Positions 46,964-56,136 of a stretch of DNA of 64,000 nucleotides are shown here, piece by piece. Both the position numbers and the translations under genes were made by a program. Source of the stretch: Dyadobacter sp. LHD-138 (lineage in GTDB: Bacteria > Bacteroidota > Bacteroidia > Cytophagales > Spirosomataceae); the NCBI RefSeq assembly GCF_030929615.1, contig NZ_JAVFVU010000014.1:1-64000 (forward strand), read 5' to 3'. The first letter of the stretch is position 1. Every line of letters starts with the position of its first letter. The notes beneath the pieces are model-generated. The model made no database searches, had not been told where the DNA came from, and saw only the letters and a list, made by a program, of their open reading frames with translations.

Positions 46964-47058
46964 GTGTTTCTACAATCACCAAATTAAAAAAGAAAGATCA
47001 GTTACCGGGCCTTTAATTGACATAAGTATTATAGTCTTCCCCTCAAACATCTGAAATT

Positions 47059-48255
47059 ATGACAAAAGAAACAGGTAATCACTTCGATGTCATCGTCATT
47101 GGCGGAGGCGCTATCGGGTTGGCCACGGCTTATCATTTAAATAAAAGAAGCTGCAAGACACTGGTGCTCGAACAGTTTAACTTCAAAAATCAGCTGGGTA
47201 GTTCGGCAGGGGTATCGCGGCAATACCGCATTCCGTACCCGGAGGAGTACATGGTACAAATGGCGCTGGATGCTCAGCCTTTCTGGAACGAATTACAAAA
47301 TAGGACTCCCCGGAAATTACTGGATAAAGTTGGGACGCTCTGGTTTGGCGATCCGGCTGTGCATTCCACCGAGGGTAATATCGCCGAAGCAGAACAGGCG
47401 CTCAAAGCATTAAATGTCCCCTACACGACATTGACTTCGAAAGAAATTGAGGGAAAGTATCATTTTAAAAACTTGCCCGATACTTATACCGGTCTTTTCC
47501 AGGCGGACGGAGCCAGCATTGATTTTAAAGCCACGATCGAAACGTTATACGAGGCCGCAGAGAAAAGTGCTCATATTACCTTGAAAGAAGAATCGCCTGT
47601 TACGGATATAAAACAGGTGGGCAAATTATTCGAGGTCGTGACACCGAAAGGAACATTTATCAGTGAAAAACTGATCCTTGTGCCCGGGCCGTACATTGAC
47701 AATGTTATCAACTTGTTAAACTTCAGAATCGAAGCGACTTACTGGAATATGTCGTCCGCTTATTTCAAAAAAACGGATCCTTCCATGCAATACCCCACCT
47801 GGTTTGTCTTTCAGAATGCCATTGCGCAAAACGGGAATCAGTTCTATGGTTTTCCGGGCGTGGTCTGGGATCATCCTGAGTATATCAGGGTAGCGCCGGA
47901 TTTTGTGATTGATCCCTTATCAGATCCCGACCAGAGAAGTTTAGTGCCTAACTCGCAGGAGCTCGCTTATACATCGGAATGGATCAAAAATCACATGACC
48001 GGATTGGACCCTGTTCCGCATTTTACTTCCACCTGTCTGATCGCGCTCAGCAAGATTGCCAATAAGGAACTGCTGATTGATTTCGCGCCGCCTTATGTGC
48101 CCAACAATAAAAACATAGTCGTTTACGCGACAGGTTGGGCCGCGAAGTTTACGCCGTTTTTAGGCAAAATATTAACCGATCTATCTCTTGACGGACATTC
48201 GGACTTCGATATTACTCCGTTCAAACTGGGATATAATTTTTTCAAAGCTATTTAA
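47059..48255 (+). CDS. FAD-dependent oxidoreductase, sarcosine / N-methyltryptophan oxidase-like
   Basis: A 398-residue cytoplasmic flavoenzyme of the DAO/MSOX superfamily. FAD site VIVIGGGAIGLATAYHLNKR (about 11-30), then FNFKNQLGSSAGVSRQYRIP (about 41-60), the family's SSxGxSRxxR signature. Cys326 in TSTCLIALSKIANKELLIDF lies where MSOX-type enzymes bind flavin covalently. Substrates of the family are secondary amines or N-methylated amino acids, oxidised to imines with H2O2 release. It is followed after 17 bases by the flavin amine oxidase gene, so the two probably work together. Substrate is unknown. Confidence 0.82.
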   Translation: MTKETGNHFDVIVIGGGAIGLATAYHLNKRSCKTLVLEQFNFKNQLGSSAGVSRQYRIPYPEEYMVQMALDAQPFWNELQNRTPRKLLDKVGTLWFGDPAVHSTEGNIAEAEQALKALNVPYTTLTSKEIEGKYHFKNLPDTYTGLFQADGASIDFKATIETLYEAAEKSAHITLKEESPVTDIKQVGKLFEVVTPKGTFISEKLILVPGPYIDNVINLLNFRIEATYWNMSSAYFKKTDPSMQYPTWFVFQNAIAQNGNQFYGFPGVVWDHPEYIRVAPDFVIDPLSDPDQRSLVPNSQELAYTSEWIKNHMTGLDPVPHFTSTCLIALSKIANKELLIDFAPPYVPNNKNIVVYATGWAAKFTPFLGKILTDLSLDGHSDFDITPFKLGYNFFKAI

Positions 48256-48272
48256 ATCCGACAATAACCACG

Positions 48273-50033
48273 ATGAATAAGAATACTCCACTTAACAGCG
48301 GCATGGCGCCCGGAATGAAAATTGAGGTGGCCATCATAGGTGCCGGGACTTCGGGCCTTTACAGTGCTTACCGGTTGACAGAACATAAAAAATACACGGC
48401 CGATCAGGTGCAGATATTTGACATGAGCGAAAGACTTGGCGGCAGGCTGGAATCCGTCATCATGCCGGGAATGAACTTCTGGGGAGAACTTGGCGGGATG
48501 CGCTACCTGACTTCCCAGGAAATTGTGACCACACTCATTGAAGGCTATCCCGTCTCGGAACCAGATCTCAGCAAGCGAACGCCGGTACTGAAAGACAAAA
48601 TGACGCCGGTGGATTTCCCCATGGGTAATCCCGCAGAATTGTTATTCTATTTGCGTAAGCAGCATTTCAAACAGGATGCGTGGAATATTGCACAGCGTTA
48701 TGGCGAAAAACTTCAAACCAGGTATTACCTCAATGAAGATGACCACGGTTTCAGCTCCGATCAGCTGTTCAATAAAATTATTTACGAGGTATTAACGGCC
48801 GATCCCTGGTTTGTCGGAAACTATTCGGACAAAGTGTCGAAGGGCCCTTCTCAGTATGATTTTAGCTTTATGCTGACGAGCCGGGACTGGGACGAAGTAA
48901 AACCTAAACTGACCTATCATTTCAAGGGCTCTCCTTATGACGGACGGAAAGTGAATGACCTGGGTTTCTGGAACCTGATCAAAGACCAGGTATCGCAGGA
49001 AGGATATTCGTTTTTAGCCAATGCGGGCGGTTATTATTCCAATACCATCAACTGGAACGCTGCCGAGGCATTTCCATATATGGTTGGAGATTTCTCTGAA
49101 AACATTACCTACAAAACGATCGACGAAGGCTACGACAGCATTGCTTATGCTTTGGCTAATCAATACATGGGGCATGACGGGGCCTGTATCTGGTCGGAAA
49201 ATAAACTGCTCACTTTCACAAGAGATCATGCTGAAAAGGGTTATCGATATGAGCTCACTTTCCTGAACCTGAAAACAAATAAGCGATGGAAAGCATATGC
49301 CAACACACTGATTTTGGCGATGCCGCGCAAATCGCTGGAACTGCTCGATCAGGACAATTTCTTTTTCAATGTTAATGAAAATACTGTTCTGGATAAAAAC
49401 ATACGCTCCATTATCATGGAACCTGCTTTTAAAATTCTGATGGGCTTCAAGCATCCCTGGTGGAAACAACTTGGGTTGGATTCCGGACATTCGATTACGG
49501 ATTTACCGATACGTCAATGTTATTATTTCGGGACGGACCCTGTGACTGACAATTCGATGTTGCTGGGCAGTTATGGAGATATGGAAACGGAAACTTTCTG
49601 GAAGGCGCTTTCGGATGACAAGGTTTTGTTCAAGGTGAAAGCGGCCAAATCTGCCTCACTTAATGAGTTGAAGTCGCTGGACCATGTTCAGGCAACGCAG
49701 CTGATGGTGGATGAAGTGATGTCGCAGCTCCGTGAAGTGCATGGGAAAATGGTGGCCATTCCGGATCCCTATGTGACATATTTCAGAGACTGGACCGATG
49801 ATCCTTTTGGCGCCGGATACCACGCGTGGAAAGCGGGTGTTTCCGTGAAAGATGTGATGCCTTACATGCGCAAACCGGATGCCAACGAACAGATTCATAT
49901 CTGCGGGGAAGCGTATTCGGACCAGCAGGGTTGGGTGGAAGGTGCTTTCTGTGAGGCGGAAAAAATGTTGCAGGAGCATTTTGGTATGAAACGTCCTGTT
50001 TGGTTGAGTAAAGGGTATTACATGGGCTGGTAA
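48273..50033 (+). CDS. Flavin amine oxidase / L-amino acid oxidase-like protein
   Basis: A 586-residue flavoenzyme of the amine oxidase superfamily. FAD motif VAIIGAGTSGLYSAYRLTEH (about residues 18-37), then MSERLGGRLES and GELGGMRYL (about 50-75), and the C-terminal IHICGEAYSDQQGWVEGAF (about 542-560) closing the FAD site. The long middle domain is like those of L-amino-acid or tryptophan oxidases, including VioA. No export signal. Together with the ferritin-like (VioB-type) gene three genes upstream it recalls the first two steps of bisindole biosynthesis, where an amino acid is oxidised to an imine and then dimerised, but the other genes of that pathway are absent. The substrate is unknown. 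Confidence 0.83.
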   Translation: MNKNTPLNSGMAPGMKIEVAIIGAGTSGLYSAYRLTEHKKYTADQVQIFDMSERLGGRLESVIMPGMNFWGELGGMRYLTSQEIVTTLIEGYPVSEPDLSKRTPVLKDKMTPVDFPMGNPAELLFYLRKQHFKQDAWNIAQRYGEKLQTRYYLNEDDHGFSSDQLFNKIIYEVLTADPWFVGNYSDKVSKGPSQYDFSFMLTSRDWDEVKPKLTYHFKGSPYDGRKVNDLGFWNLIKDQVSQEGYSFLANAGGYYSNTINWNAAEAFPYMVGDFSENITYKTIDEGYDSIAYALANQYMGHDGACIWSENKLLTFTRDHAEKGYRYELTFLNLKTNKRWKAYANTLILAMPRKSLELLDQDNFFFNVNENTVLDKNIRSIIMEPAFKILMGFKHPWWKQLGLDSGHSITDLPIRQCYYFGTDPVTDNSMLLGSYGDMETETFWKALSDDKVLFKVKAAKSASLNELKSLDHVQATQLMVDEVMSQLREVHGKMVAIPDPYVTYFRDWTDDPFGAGYHAWKAGVSVKDVMPYMRKPDANEQIHICGEAYSDQQGWVEGAFCEAEKMLQEHFGMKRPVWLSKGYYMGW

Positions 50034-50053
50034 GTGCTGTGCCTATAAATCTT

Positions 50054-50100
50054 AACGAATGAAGACCTTGCCGAATTTTCCGGCAAGGTCTTCATTCGTT
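50054..50100. terminator. Perfect 20-bp hairpin at the end of the oxidoreductase cluster
   Basis: AACGAATGAAGACCTTGCCG pairs with CGGCAAGGTCTTCATTCGTT around a seven-base loop AATTTTC. It lies between convergent genes and can end both transcripts. Confidence 0.9.
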
Positions 50101-50164
50101 ATCTGATCATTTACAAAATACTTAGACAAAAATTTTACTGTCAATCAGGATGATAGCTCCGTTG

Positions 50165-51304
50165 TTATTTAAGGTAAACAGCTTCAAACCTTGCCAGCGG
50201 AACATTCTTTGAAGAGCTTAGCAATAAAGTTTCTCCTTTCAATGTGTAACGCGTAGCGGTTTGCAGGACTTTTATGAGTCGTTGTTCATTATCGGTATTT
50301 TGGCAGGCCATTTTTGTGGTAATAATTTTCGAGAAAGCGATGCGGCTGTCGGCTTTTAACTCATACTGTCCGTTGAGCACATTGCACCCGCCGTGCCCTT
50401 TGAAACGTCCTCCCTGGGATTTGAGGATGATATGCGGTTCGCGGCTATCATTTTTTGCAAGGGGTTTGCCGCCGATGTCGATCAGTTTCCAATATTTTTC
50501 GGTTATATCAGAGGATTGCATCGTAAGAATGTATCGATCCGCATGGGGACCTGTGATCGCATTTCCTTTTTTATCCAGCTGTATTAGTTTCTGTTCTCCG
50601 ACATGGAAAATCGTTGTACTGTTCTTCGCTTCTCTCAGGAGAATCGAGTTTCCGTCTTTGCGCCATGAAAATGTTCCGCTCGACTTAAAAGACGCACTTT
50701 TTTTACCCAGATATTTTCGCTCGATTTGAAATGTAAGGTTCTTTTCCAGAGAAATGGTTGTTTCAATACCTTCGCAATCCGCACAGGGTGTAATGCCGTG
50801 ATAAGTCCCGGGCCAATCCAGCGATTGAGCGCTCGTATGTCCGTCCGATTCGGTGTTATTTTTTCTGTTAAAACGCATCATCGGAACATCATTGGTCAGG
50901 AGGCTTAATGTATTTCCGTCGCTGCTGATGTTGTAGGAGGTAATTTGTTTCAGTGTTTTAAAATAAACCTGCTCCCCGTTGCCTTCACAAGCGATCATGG
51001 TCGCGATAGCATCCCCAAAGGTGATTTTGCTGCCTTTTACACTGACTTTTCCCCCATATCCGTTACAGCTGCTATTGCCGCTAAATTCAGAAAGTGGTGC
51101 ATTCAGGATAAGCGTGGGTTTATTTTCAGGATACAATCCGTCAAATGCAATCCGGGGACCGGAAATGTAATTTAACGCCCAGCTACCCGAAAGCGCGGGA
51201 GATTTCGAGGGCTGGTGTTTTTCTCGATTGGCGGGTTTTTGACTCACTGCGCCATTTGTAAACGCCATAAAGGCAAAGAAAACAAAGAGGATGAATTTTT
51301 TCAT
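50165..51304 (-). CDS. META-NlpE-META domain envelope protein
   Basis: A 379-residue exported protein. A signal peptide (about 1-22) is followed by a META/HslJ domain (about 38-150; SGSWALNYISGP, then SSCNGYGGKVSVKGSKITFG), an NlpE-like domain with GTYHGITPCADCEGIETTIS (CxxC about 178-181), and a second META domain (about 270-375; GHGGCNVLNGQYELKADSRI). META domains occur in heat-shock-linked outer-membrane proteins, and NlpE senses copper or surface stress. There is no lipobox, so it is probably periplasmic. Two META copies flanking NlpE is an elaborate arrangement. No operon partner is evident. Confidence 0.88.
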   Translation of the reverse strand: MKKFILFVFFAFMAFTNGAVSQKPANREKHQPSKSPALSGSWALNYISGPRIAFDGLYPENKPTLILNAPLSEFSGNSSCNGYGGKVSVKGSKITFGDAIATMIACEGNGEQVYFKTLKQITSYNISSDGNTLSLLTNDVPMMRFNRKNNTESDGHTSAQSLDWPGTYHGITPCADCEGIETTISLEKNLTFQIERKYLGKKSASFKSSGTFSWRKDGNSILLREAKNSTTIFHVGEQKLIQLDKKGNAITGPHADRYILTMQSSDITEKYWKLIDIGGKPLAKNDSREPHIILKSQGGRFKGHGGCNVLNGQYELKADSRIAFSKIITTKMACQNTDNEQRLIKVLQTATRYTLKGETLLLSSSKNVPLARFEAVYLK

Positions 51305-51401
51305 TTTACGTTTTGCTTGATGAATGTTTTGAACAAAATCAGTTGATTTCCTCGTTGGGGTATTATGGGCAATATTTCAATAGCACTGTTTGGTTTTGCA
51401 C

Positions 51402-52082
51402 TTAAATATCAATACTATTGCCTATGTCAGGTAGATGAAGGGTCAGGCCGGCATTCTTAAAGGTTTGAATGGCTTCTGATTTATCTAATTTGATAAACCC
51501 GAATGTATCATAGTGTACGCCTACGATCCTGGTTGTTTTAACAAATTGTGCCGCTTCGATCGCGTCTTCGACACCCATGGTCAGCACATCGCCAATTGGA
51601 AAAACCGCGAAGTCTAAGTCAGCCCATTTGGGGATTAAGGTCATGTCAAGGGAAAGTCCGGCATCGCCGCTGTAATAAAAGTTGCCGTCAACAGTTTTTA
51701 AAACAAAACCGCTCGCTACACCGGCATAACTTCCATCCGGGAAGCTGCTTGAATGTTGTGCGATCACCGCTTTTACAGTGCCAAAATCGAAGGTTACCTT
51801 GCCGCCCGGATTCAATGGATGGACATTTTTAACGCCTTCTTTACCAAAATAGCCGTACAGTTCCCAGCCTCCGACAACCATTGCCCCGGTACGGTTGGCG
51901 ATCGCCACGACATCGAGCATGTGGTCAAAATGTCCGTGGGATACAAAGATATAATCGGCTTTTATGTCATCAATGTTGATATGTTTTGCCAATTCATTTC
52001 CCGAAATAAAGGGGTCAAATAAGATATGCTTTCCACCAGCCACGACCGAGAAGCAAGAATGACCATAATACGTAATTTTCAT
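51402..52082 (-). CDS. UPF0173 metal-dependent hydrolase
   Basis: A 226-residue metallo-beta-lactamase-fold protein. KITYYGHSCFSV (2-13) and the zinc motif FVSHGHFDHMLDVVAIANR (about 46-64), then FYYSGDAGLSLDM and GVHYDTFGFIKLD, are the family's signature; length is normal. No signal peptide. The family hydrolyses an unknown, probably small, substrate. It is transcribed leftwards alone, between two envelope protein genes. Confidence 0.9.
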   Translation of the reverse strand: MKITYYGHSCFSVVAGGKHILFDPFISGNELAKHINIDDIKADYIFVSHGHFDHMLDVVAIANRTGAMVVGGWELYGYFGKEGVKNVHPLNPGGKVTFDFGTVKAVIAQHSSSFPDGSYAGVASGFVLKTVDGNFYYSGDAGLSLDMTLIPKWADLDFAVFPIGDVLTMGVEDAIEAAQFVKTTRIVGVHYDTFGFIKLDKSEAIQTFKNAGLTLHLPDIGNSIDI

Positions 52083-52190
52083 CGTTATGTTTTTAATGCA
52101 ATAATAGTAATTTGTTATACAGAATCAATAGACAAATCAATACTTAGACATCATCGTTGAAATGCTCGGCTGCAAACCGGACGGGTTATC

Positions 52191-52235
52191 ACGCAGCTGG
52201 CCTTGTTTATCCAAGATAAACAAGGCCAGCTGCGT
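52191..52235. terminator. Perfect 20-bp hairpin downstream of the FG-GAP gene
   Basis: ACGCAGCTGGCCTTGTTTAT and ATAAACAAGGCCAGCTGCGT enclose the loop CCAAG. No T run follows on the minus strand, but the size of the stem suggests a terminator or RNA-stabilising element for the leftward gene. Confidence 0.7.
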
Positions 52236-52272
52236 AGGTAGAAAATCGTTGAATCCTTTTTTAAACAGGGTT

Positions 52273-54231
52273 TTATCGCTTTAAATAATAGAAATGGCCG
52301 TCCTCCGCGCCGACCAACAGGTCGCGGACCCCGTTTTTATCCCAGTCAACGGTTGTAGGGCTAGTATCGTGACCGGCCAGTTTTCGGCTCGAAAGATTAC
52401 CCTGGTTTTTGAATTTTACTTTGCCATCCTGTTCGCCCAGATTCTCGTAGAAATCAACATTTTTGCTGTCGATCAGCATATCCAGGTCGCCGTCGTTGTC
52501 CCAGTCGGTCAGGGTGAATTTCCTTCTTCCGCTGCCACCATTTTGTTTCTGGTTTAAACGGAGTAATTCGCTGCCGGTTTCATTGTAAAAGATTCTTTTT
52601 CCCGGTTTGAGAAAAAGGGCGTTATTTTTCCGGAAGCGTTCGAAAAACGCCAGATATCCTTCATGATCCAGCATGACAAGATCGGTAAGGCCATCCTTGT
52701 TCCAGTCGGTTGCATAAGGCGTGGTCCGCCACTGCGTAGCTAGTTCATTGGGTTGCGGGGTCCACCAGTTCCATTTTGGTTTTGGCACCACATCACCCCA
52801 GTCGACCAGGACCGGCTGGGATTTGGCCAGGACAGGGGATTTTTTACTGCCTTTGTTACGGAACCATTCGACTTTCCCCCATATCGAATTCACAATAATA
52901 TCGTGGAGCCCATCTCCATCCCAGTCGGTTACCGACAGGGTGGTATACCCCCATTTGGTTTCACAAGGTCCCTGAATGGAGCCGTTCGGTCCGGCCTGCA
53001 ACCGAATCACCTTTCCATCCGCTTTTAAAAATTGCGGAGCCGCCCAGTCGGGATTAGAACCGCCGTTTTTGTTTTTAATAAATGTGATATACCCTGCGGA
53101 ATTGCCTGTGATAATGTCTTCGTCTCCGTCATGATCCCAATCCACACTGACAGGTGTCGCCAAGGCACCCGATTTCACATTTCCTGCTTTTTGCTGAAAG
53201 TAAAACGGCGCTTCAAAAACCGGCATCCTGTCTTTCTTTTTACCTGTATTTCTAATATACGCCACGCGCCCATCTTCATCACCAACGATCAGGTCCACAT
53301 GCCCGTCCTTATCCCAGTCAACAGCCACCGGAATAATCATTTCGAGATCCATTCTGATGGCGCCGGTGCTGTTGGAAAGATGTTTTCCTTCGGCGTATTC
53401 AGGTTTTTCACGGGAGCCTGTATTTTCAAACCAGGTAAGTTTATCTACAAATTCGCCGCAGATCAAGTCGAGATCGCCGTCACTGTCAAAATCTGCAAAG
53501 TTGGGGGATGGCGGACCGTATATGTCCAATATTTTCCCGCCCGCTTTAATCCTTCCTTTGTTGTGATAAGTGCCATTCTGATTTTCTATCAGATAAACGT
53601 AACCATGCAGGGTGCCGGTTATCCATTTTCCGGAAGAATCATACCCCGTGTCCCAGCCGTAGTCAAGCCAGTCGTCAATACCAGCCACCAAATCCAGGTC
53701 CGAATCATTGTCGTAGTCGACGAATTTCCATTCGGTAAAACGCGGTTTCTTTTTGAAATCGCGCTGAAGAGAATCCGGCGAATAAAGCAATACTTTCCGG
53801 CTGCCCTGAGCGGCTATAAAATCAATCATTTCTGAGCCCTGGTCCAGGACTCTCGGTTTGCCGTCGACATAAGAGACCTGCGGATTTTTAAGGCCTGCCC
53901 CAATGCGTACCGGTGCTTCAAAAACCGGCACTTTTTTTCCGGATTTGTTTTCAAAAAAATATAGCCCGTTGAAGGGTGCATCCGGGCAGGACAGCACCAT
54001 GTCCATATCGCCATCCTGGTCATAATCCATGGGCAGGGGCCATGCCCAAAGACCGCCGCCAAGATCCGTCACCAGATCCTTATTCTGATATTCCAGCCTG
54101 ACCAGATCCGGTAAAACGGGATTGGCTGGTTTTTTACCCGCGGGTGGTTGTAAAGCCACGGACGCGAAAAGTATAATAATACCACAGGCTAATTTCATTT
54201 TTGACAGGGTTTGATGAGTCGTTGCAGACAC
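52273..54231 (-). CDS. FG-GAP/VCBS repeat propeller protein
   Basis: A 652-residue secreted protein; ATG at residue 12 (54198) begins the signal peptide KLACGIIILFASVALQ. Repeated calcium-binding loops of the type DxDxDGDxD occur throughout: DYDQDGDMDMV, DYDNDSDLDLV, DFDSDGDLDLI, DWDKDGHVDLI, DWDHDGDEDII, DWDGDGLHDII, DWNKDGLTDLV and DWDNDGDLDML, spaced about 50-90 residues apart, which fits a seven- or eight-bladed propeller. No catalytic domain is visible. Such proteins bind carbohydrates or act as adhesion modules; a role with the nearby glycan enzymes is possible but not shown. It is transcribed alone. Confidence 0.85.
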   Translation of the reverse strand: MSATTHQTLSKMKLACGIIILFASVALQPPAGKKPANPVLPDLVRLEYQNKDLVTDLGGGLWAWPLPMDYDQDGDMDMVLSCPDAPFNGLYFFENKSGKKVPVFEAPVRIGAGLKNPQVSYVDGKPRVLDQGSEMIDFIAAQGSRKVLLYSPDSLQRDFKKKPRFTEWKFVDYDNDSDLDLVAGIDDWLDYGWDTGYDSSGKWITGTLHGYVYLIENQNGTYHNKGRIKAGGKILDIYGPPSPNFADFDSDGDLDLICGEFVDKLTWFENTGSREKPEYAEGKHLSNSTGAIRMDLEMIIPVAVDWDKDGHVDLIVGDEDGRVAYIRNTGKKKDRMPVFEAPFYFQQKAGNVKSGALATPVSVDWDHDGDEDIITGNSAGYITFIKNKNGGSNPDWAAPQFLKADGKVIRLQAGPNGSIQGPCETKWGYTTLSVTDWDGDGLHDIIVNSIWGKVEWFRNKGSKKSPVLAKSQPVLVDWGDVVPKPKWNWWTPQPNELATQWRTTPYATDWNKDGLTDLVMLDHEGYLAFFERFRKNNALFLKPGKRIFYNETGSELLRLNQKQNGGSGRRKFTLTDWDNDGDLDMLIDSKNVDFYENLGEQDGKVKFKNQGNLSSRKLAGHDTSPTTVDWDKNGVRDLLVGAEDGHFYYLKR

Positions 54232-54494
54232 AGTTCAAAGACAATATGATGTTTTTTAAGGAAGTACGCCGGGTATTTCAACTCCGACTATCCCGTTGCC
54301 CATTTTTTATCGGTATTCCAGTCACTTATGGAAAGTAGAGATGGGGGAATGGCGGAGGAGCGCTGGAAATACCTTTAAATTATTTAAAAATAAAATCCTA
54401 AAAAATATTTGAATAATAGTTTTTTATTTATGTAAATAGTTATCTTTATAGTAACCTAGTTATTACCAAATCTGAAAAGAGAAAGGAGCTGATT

Positions 54495-54926
54495 ATGGGA
54501 AAAGTCAGGAATATTCTGGAAACAAAAAAAATAGCGCCAATATCCATTCACCCGGATAGCACTGTTTTTGAAGCCCTGGAACTGATGTTTGAAAAAAATA
54601 TCGGAGCGCTTTTGGTAATGGAGCAAAAGAAGTTTGTTGGTATTTTCACCGAGAGAGATTACGCGCGAAAAGTTATCCTGAGAGGTAAGGCCTCTAAAGA
54701 GATCATGATCAGAGAAATCATGACAGAAAATCCTGTTACGGTATCCTCAGATACGACCATAGAAGATTGCATGGCACTTATGACTGATAAATTCATCAGG
54801 CACCTGCCCGTTATGGACGACGAAGAGCTTATCGGAATCATTTCCATTGGTGATGTGGTCAAATACATTATTGAAGACCAGGAATTTATCATCGGAAACC
54901 TGAAACATTACATCACCGGTATTTAA
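54495..54926 (+). CDS. CBS-domain pair protein
   Basis: A 143-residue cytoplasmic protein consisting of two CBS domains (about 8-65 and 72-135): STVFEALELMFEKNIGALLV and GIFTERDYARKVI, then DTTIEDCMALMTDKFIRHLP and LIGIISIGDVVKYII. CBS pairs bind adenosine nucleotides and regulate other proteins. The start ATG is preceded by AAAGGAG six bases away, a good Shine-Dalgarno sequence, which is uncommon in this phylum. The complex I operon begins 91 bases further on in the same direction, so it may share or influence that transcript. Confidence 0.88.
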   Translation: MGKVRNILETKKIAPISIHPDSTVFEALELMFEKNIGALLVMEQKKFVGIFTERDYARKVILRGKASKEIMIREIMTENPVTVSSDTTIEDCMALMTDKFIRHLPVMDDEELIGIISIGDVVKYIIEDQEFIIGNLKHYITGI

Positions 54927-55017
54927 ACCGTTTGATTTTTGTTGTATTAGATTTCAGAATATTACCCATTAAGAAAGGACAGTTTTTGGCTGATAACATT
55001 TTTTAATAAGGTGGATT

Positions 55018-55452
55018 ATGAATGACTTAAATACGTCTGAAACACCAGGCTGGCCTTTTTGGGTTTACGCACTCTTGGTTTTTGGTTTGTTAACACTGAT
55101 TATTTCGCTTTCTTATTTTCTTGGACAACGTCATCAGGACCGGGCAACCGCACAGCCTTACGAATCCGGTATTCTGGAAACCGGATCAGCGAGGCTGCGG
55201 TTCTCTGCCCAGTTTTACCTGGTTGCGATGATGTTTGTCATATTTGATATCGAGGTGGTTTTTATTGTTTTATGGGCGCTGGCGTTCAAGGAACTGGGAT
55301 GGCCCGGCTACCTTGGAATTTGTGTTTTTATTGGACTTTTATTTGCTGTACTGATCTACGAATGGAGTGTGGGTGCGCTGGACTTTGGTCCCGATGGGAA
55401 AAAGATCCTCAAAGCTTACCGACACCTTCCTTTAAAGAAACCTGTCATATGA
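55018..55452 (+). CDS. nuoA: NADH-quinone oxidoreductase subunit A
   Basis: A 144-residue membrane subunit of complex I, helping couple quinone reduction to proton pumping. Three transmembrane helices are visible (about residues 13-34, 64-88 and 92-114). The signature [20 protein letters not shown] (about residues 45-64) and [15 protein letters not shown] (about 70-84) are present. A Shine-Dalgarno-like AAGGTGG precedes the ATG. Its stop overlaps the nuoB start (ATGA), a tight translational coupling. First subunit gene of the nuo operon. Confidence 0.95.
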   Translation: MNDLNTSETPGWPFWVYALLVFGLLTLIISLSYFLGQRHQDRATAQPYESGILETGSARLRFSAQFYLVAMMFVIFDIEVVFIVLWALAFKELGWPGYLGICVFIGLLFAVLIYEWSVGALDFGPDGKKILKAYRHLPLKKPVI

Positions 55453-56087
55453 AATGGTGGCTGAGTAATCCTTCCGAGCCCGCAAATGCGGTACAAGGCA
55501 CGGGTTCTTTCGAAGAATCGGTGCAGCAAAGTATCATGCTCACCACCGTACAGGATCTGTTGGCCTGGGGACGTAAAAATTCGATGTGGCCTTTCCATTT
55601 TGGCTTATCCTGTTGTTTTGTGGAAATGGCAACGAGCCTTACCAGCAAATATGATGTCGCCCGTTTTGGGGCGGAAGTGATCAGGGGAACGCCCAGGGAA
55701 GCGGATGTGATGGTGATCGCAGGCACTGTTTTTGTGAAAATGGCGCCGATTATTAAAAGATTGCATGAGCAAATGATGGAACCTAAATGGGTGATATCCA
55801 TGGGTTCCTGTGCTAATTCGGGTGGTATGTATGACATTTACAGCGTGGTACAGGGCGTCGACAAATTTTTGCCCGTCGACGTATATGTGCCGGGTTGTCC
55901 GCCGAGACCCGATGCTTTTATGCAGGGATTAATGCTTCTGGCCGATTCAGTTGGGAAGGAGCAGCGGCCTTTGAGCTGGGCCATCGGCCCGCAGGGGGTT
56001 ATAAAACCCGAGCAGTTGGTGATGAAGGATGAGAAAAGAGAAGAAAGAAAAAAGATGATTGATTTTCGTACGCCTGACCATGTTTAA
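55449..56087 (+). CDS. nuoB: NADH-quinone oxidoreductase subunit B
   Basis: A 212-residue subunit carrying iron-sulphur centre N2, the last electron carrier before quinone. Cluster-binding residues are visible: [12 protein letters not shown] (adjacent Cys, about 54-55), [14 protein letters not shown] (about 121) and [11 protein letters not shown]. The start was chosen at ATG 55449, overlapping the nuoA stop by the ATGA pattern; an open frame further upstream is inside nuoA and not used. The C-terminal tail ([18 protein letters not shown]) is charged. Next gene follows after 49 bases. Confidence 0.96.
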   Translation: MKWWLSNPSEPANAVQGTGSFEESVQQSIMLTTVQDLLAWGRKNSMWPFHFGLSCCFVEMATSLTSKYDVARFGAEVIRGTPREADVMVIAGTVFVKMAPIIKRLHEQMMEPKWVISMGSCANSGGMYDIYSVVQGVDKFLPVDVYVPGCPPRPDAFMQGLMLLADSVGKEQRPLSWAIGPQGVIKPEQLVMKDEKREERKKMIDFRTPDHV

Positions 56088-56136
56088 AAAAGTCAGAAGT
56101 ATGTAAGTGCGGTTGGCAAACTAAAACCTCAAGAGC

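Noticed and set aside
53032-53835. A 267-codon plus-strand frame antisense to the FG-GAP gene
   Set aside because: It is a shadow of the repeated calcium-loop codons and has no family features.
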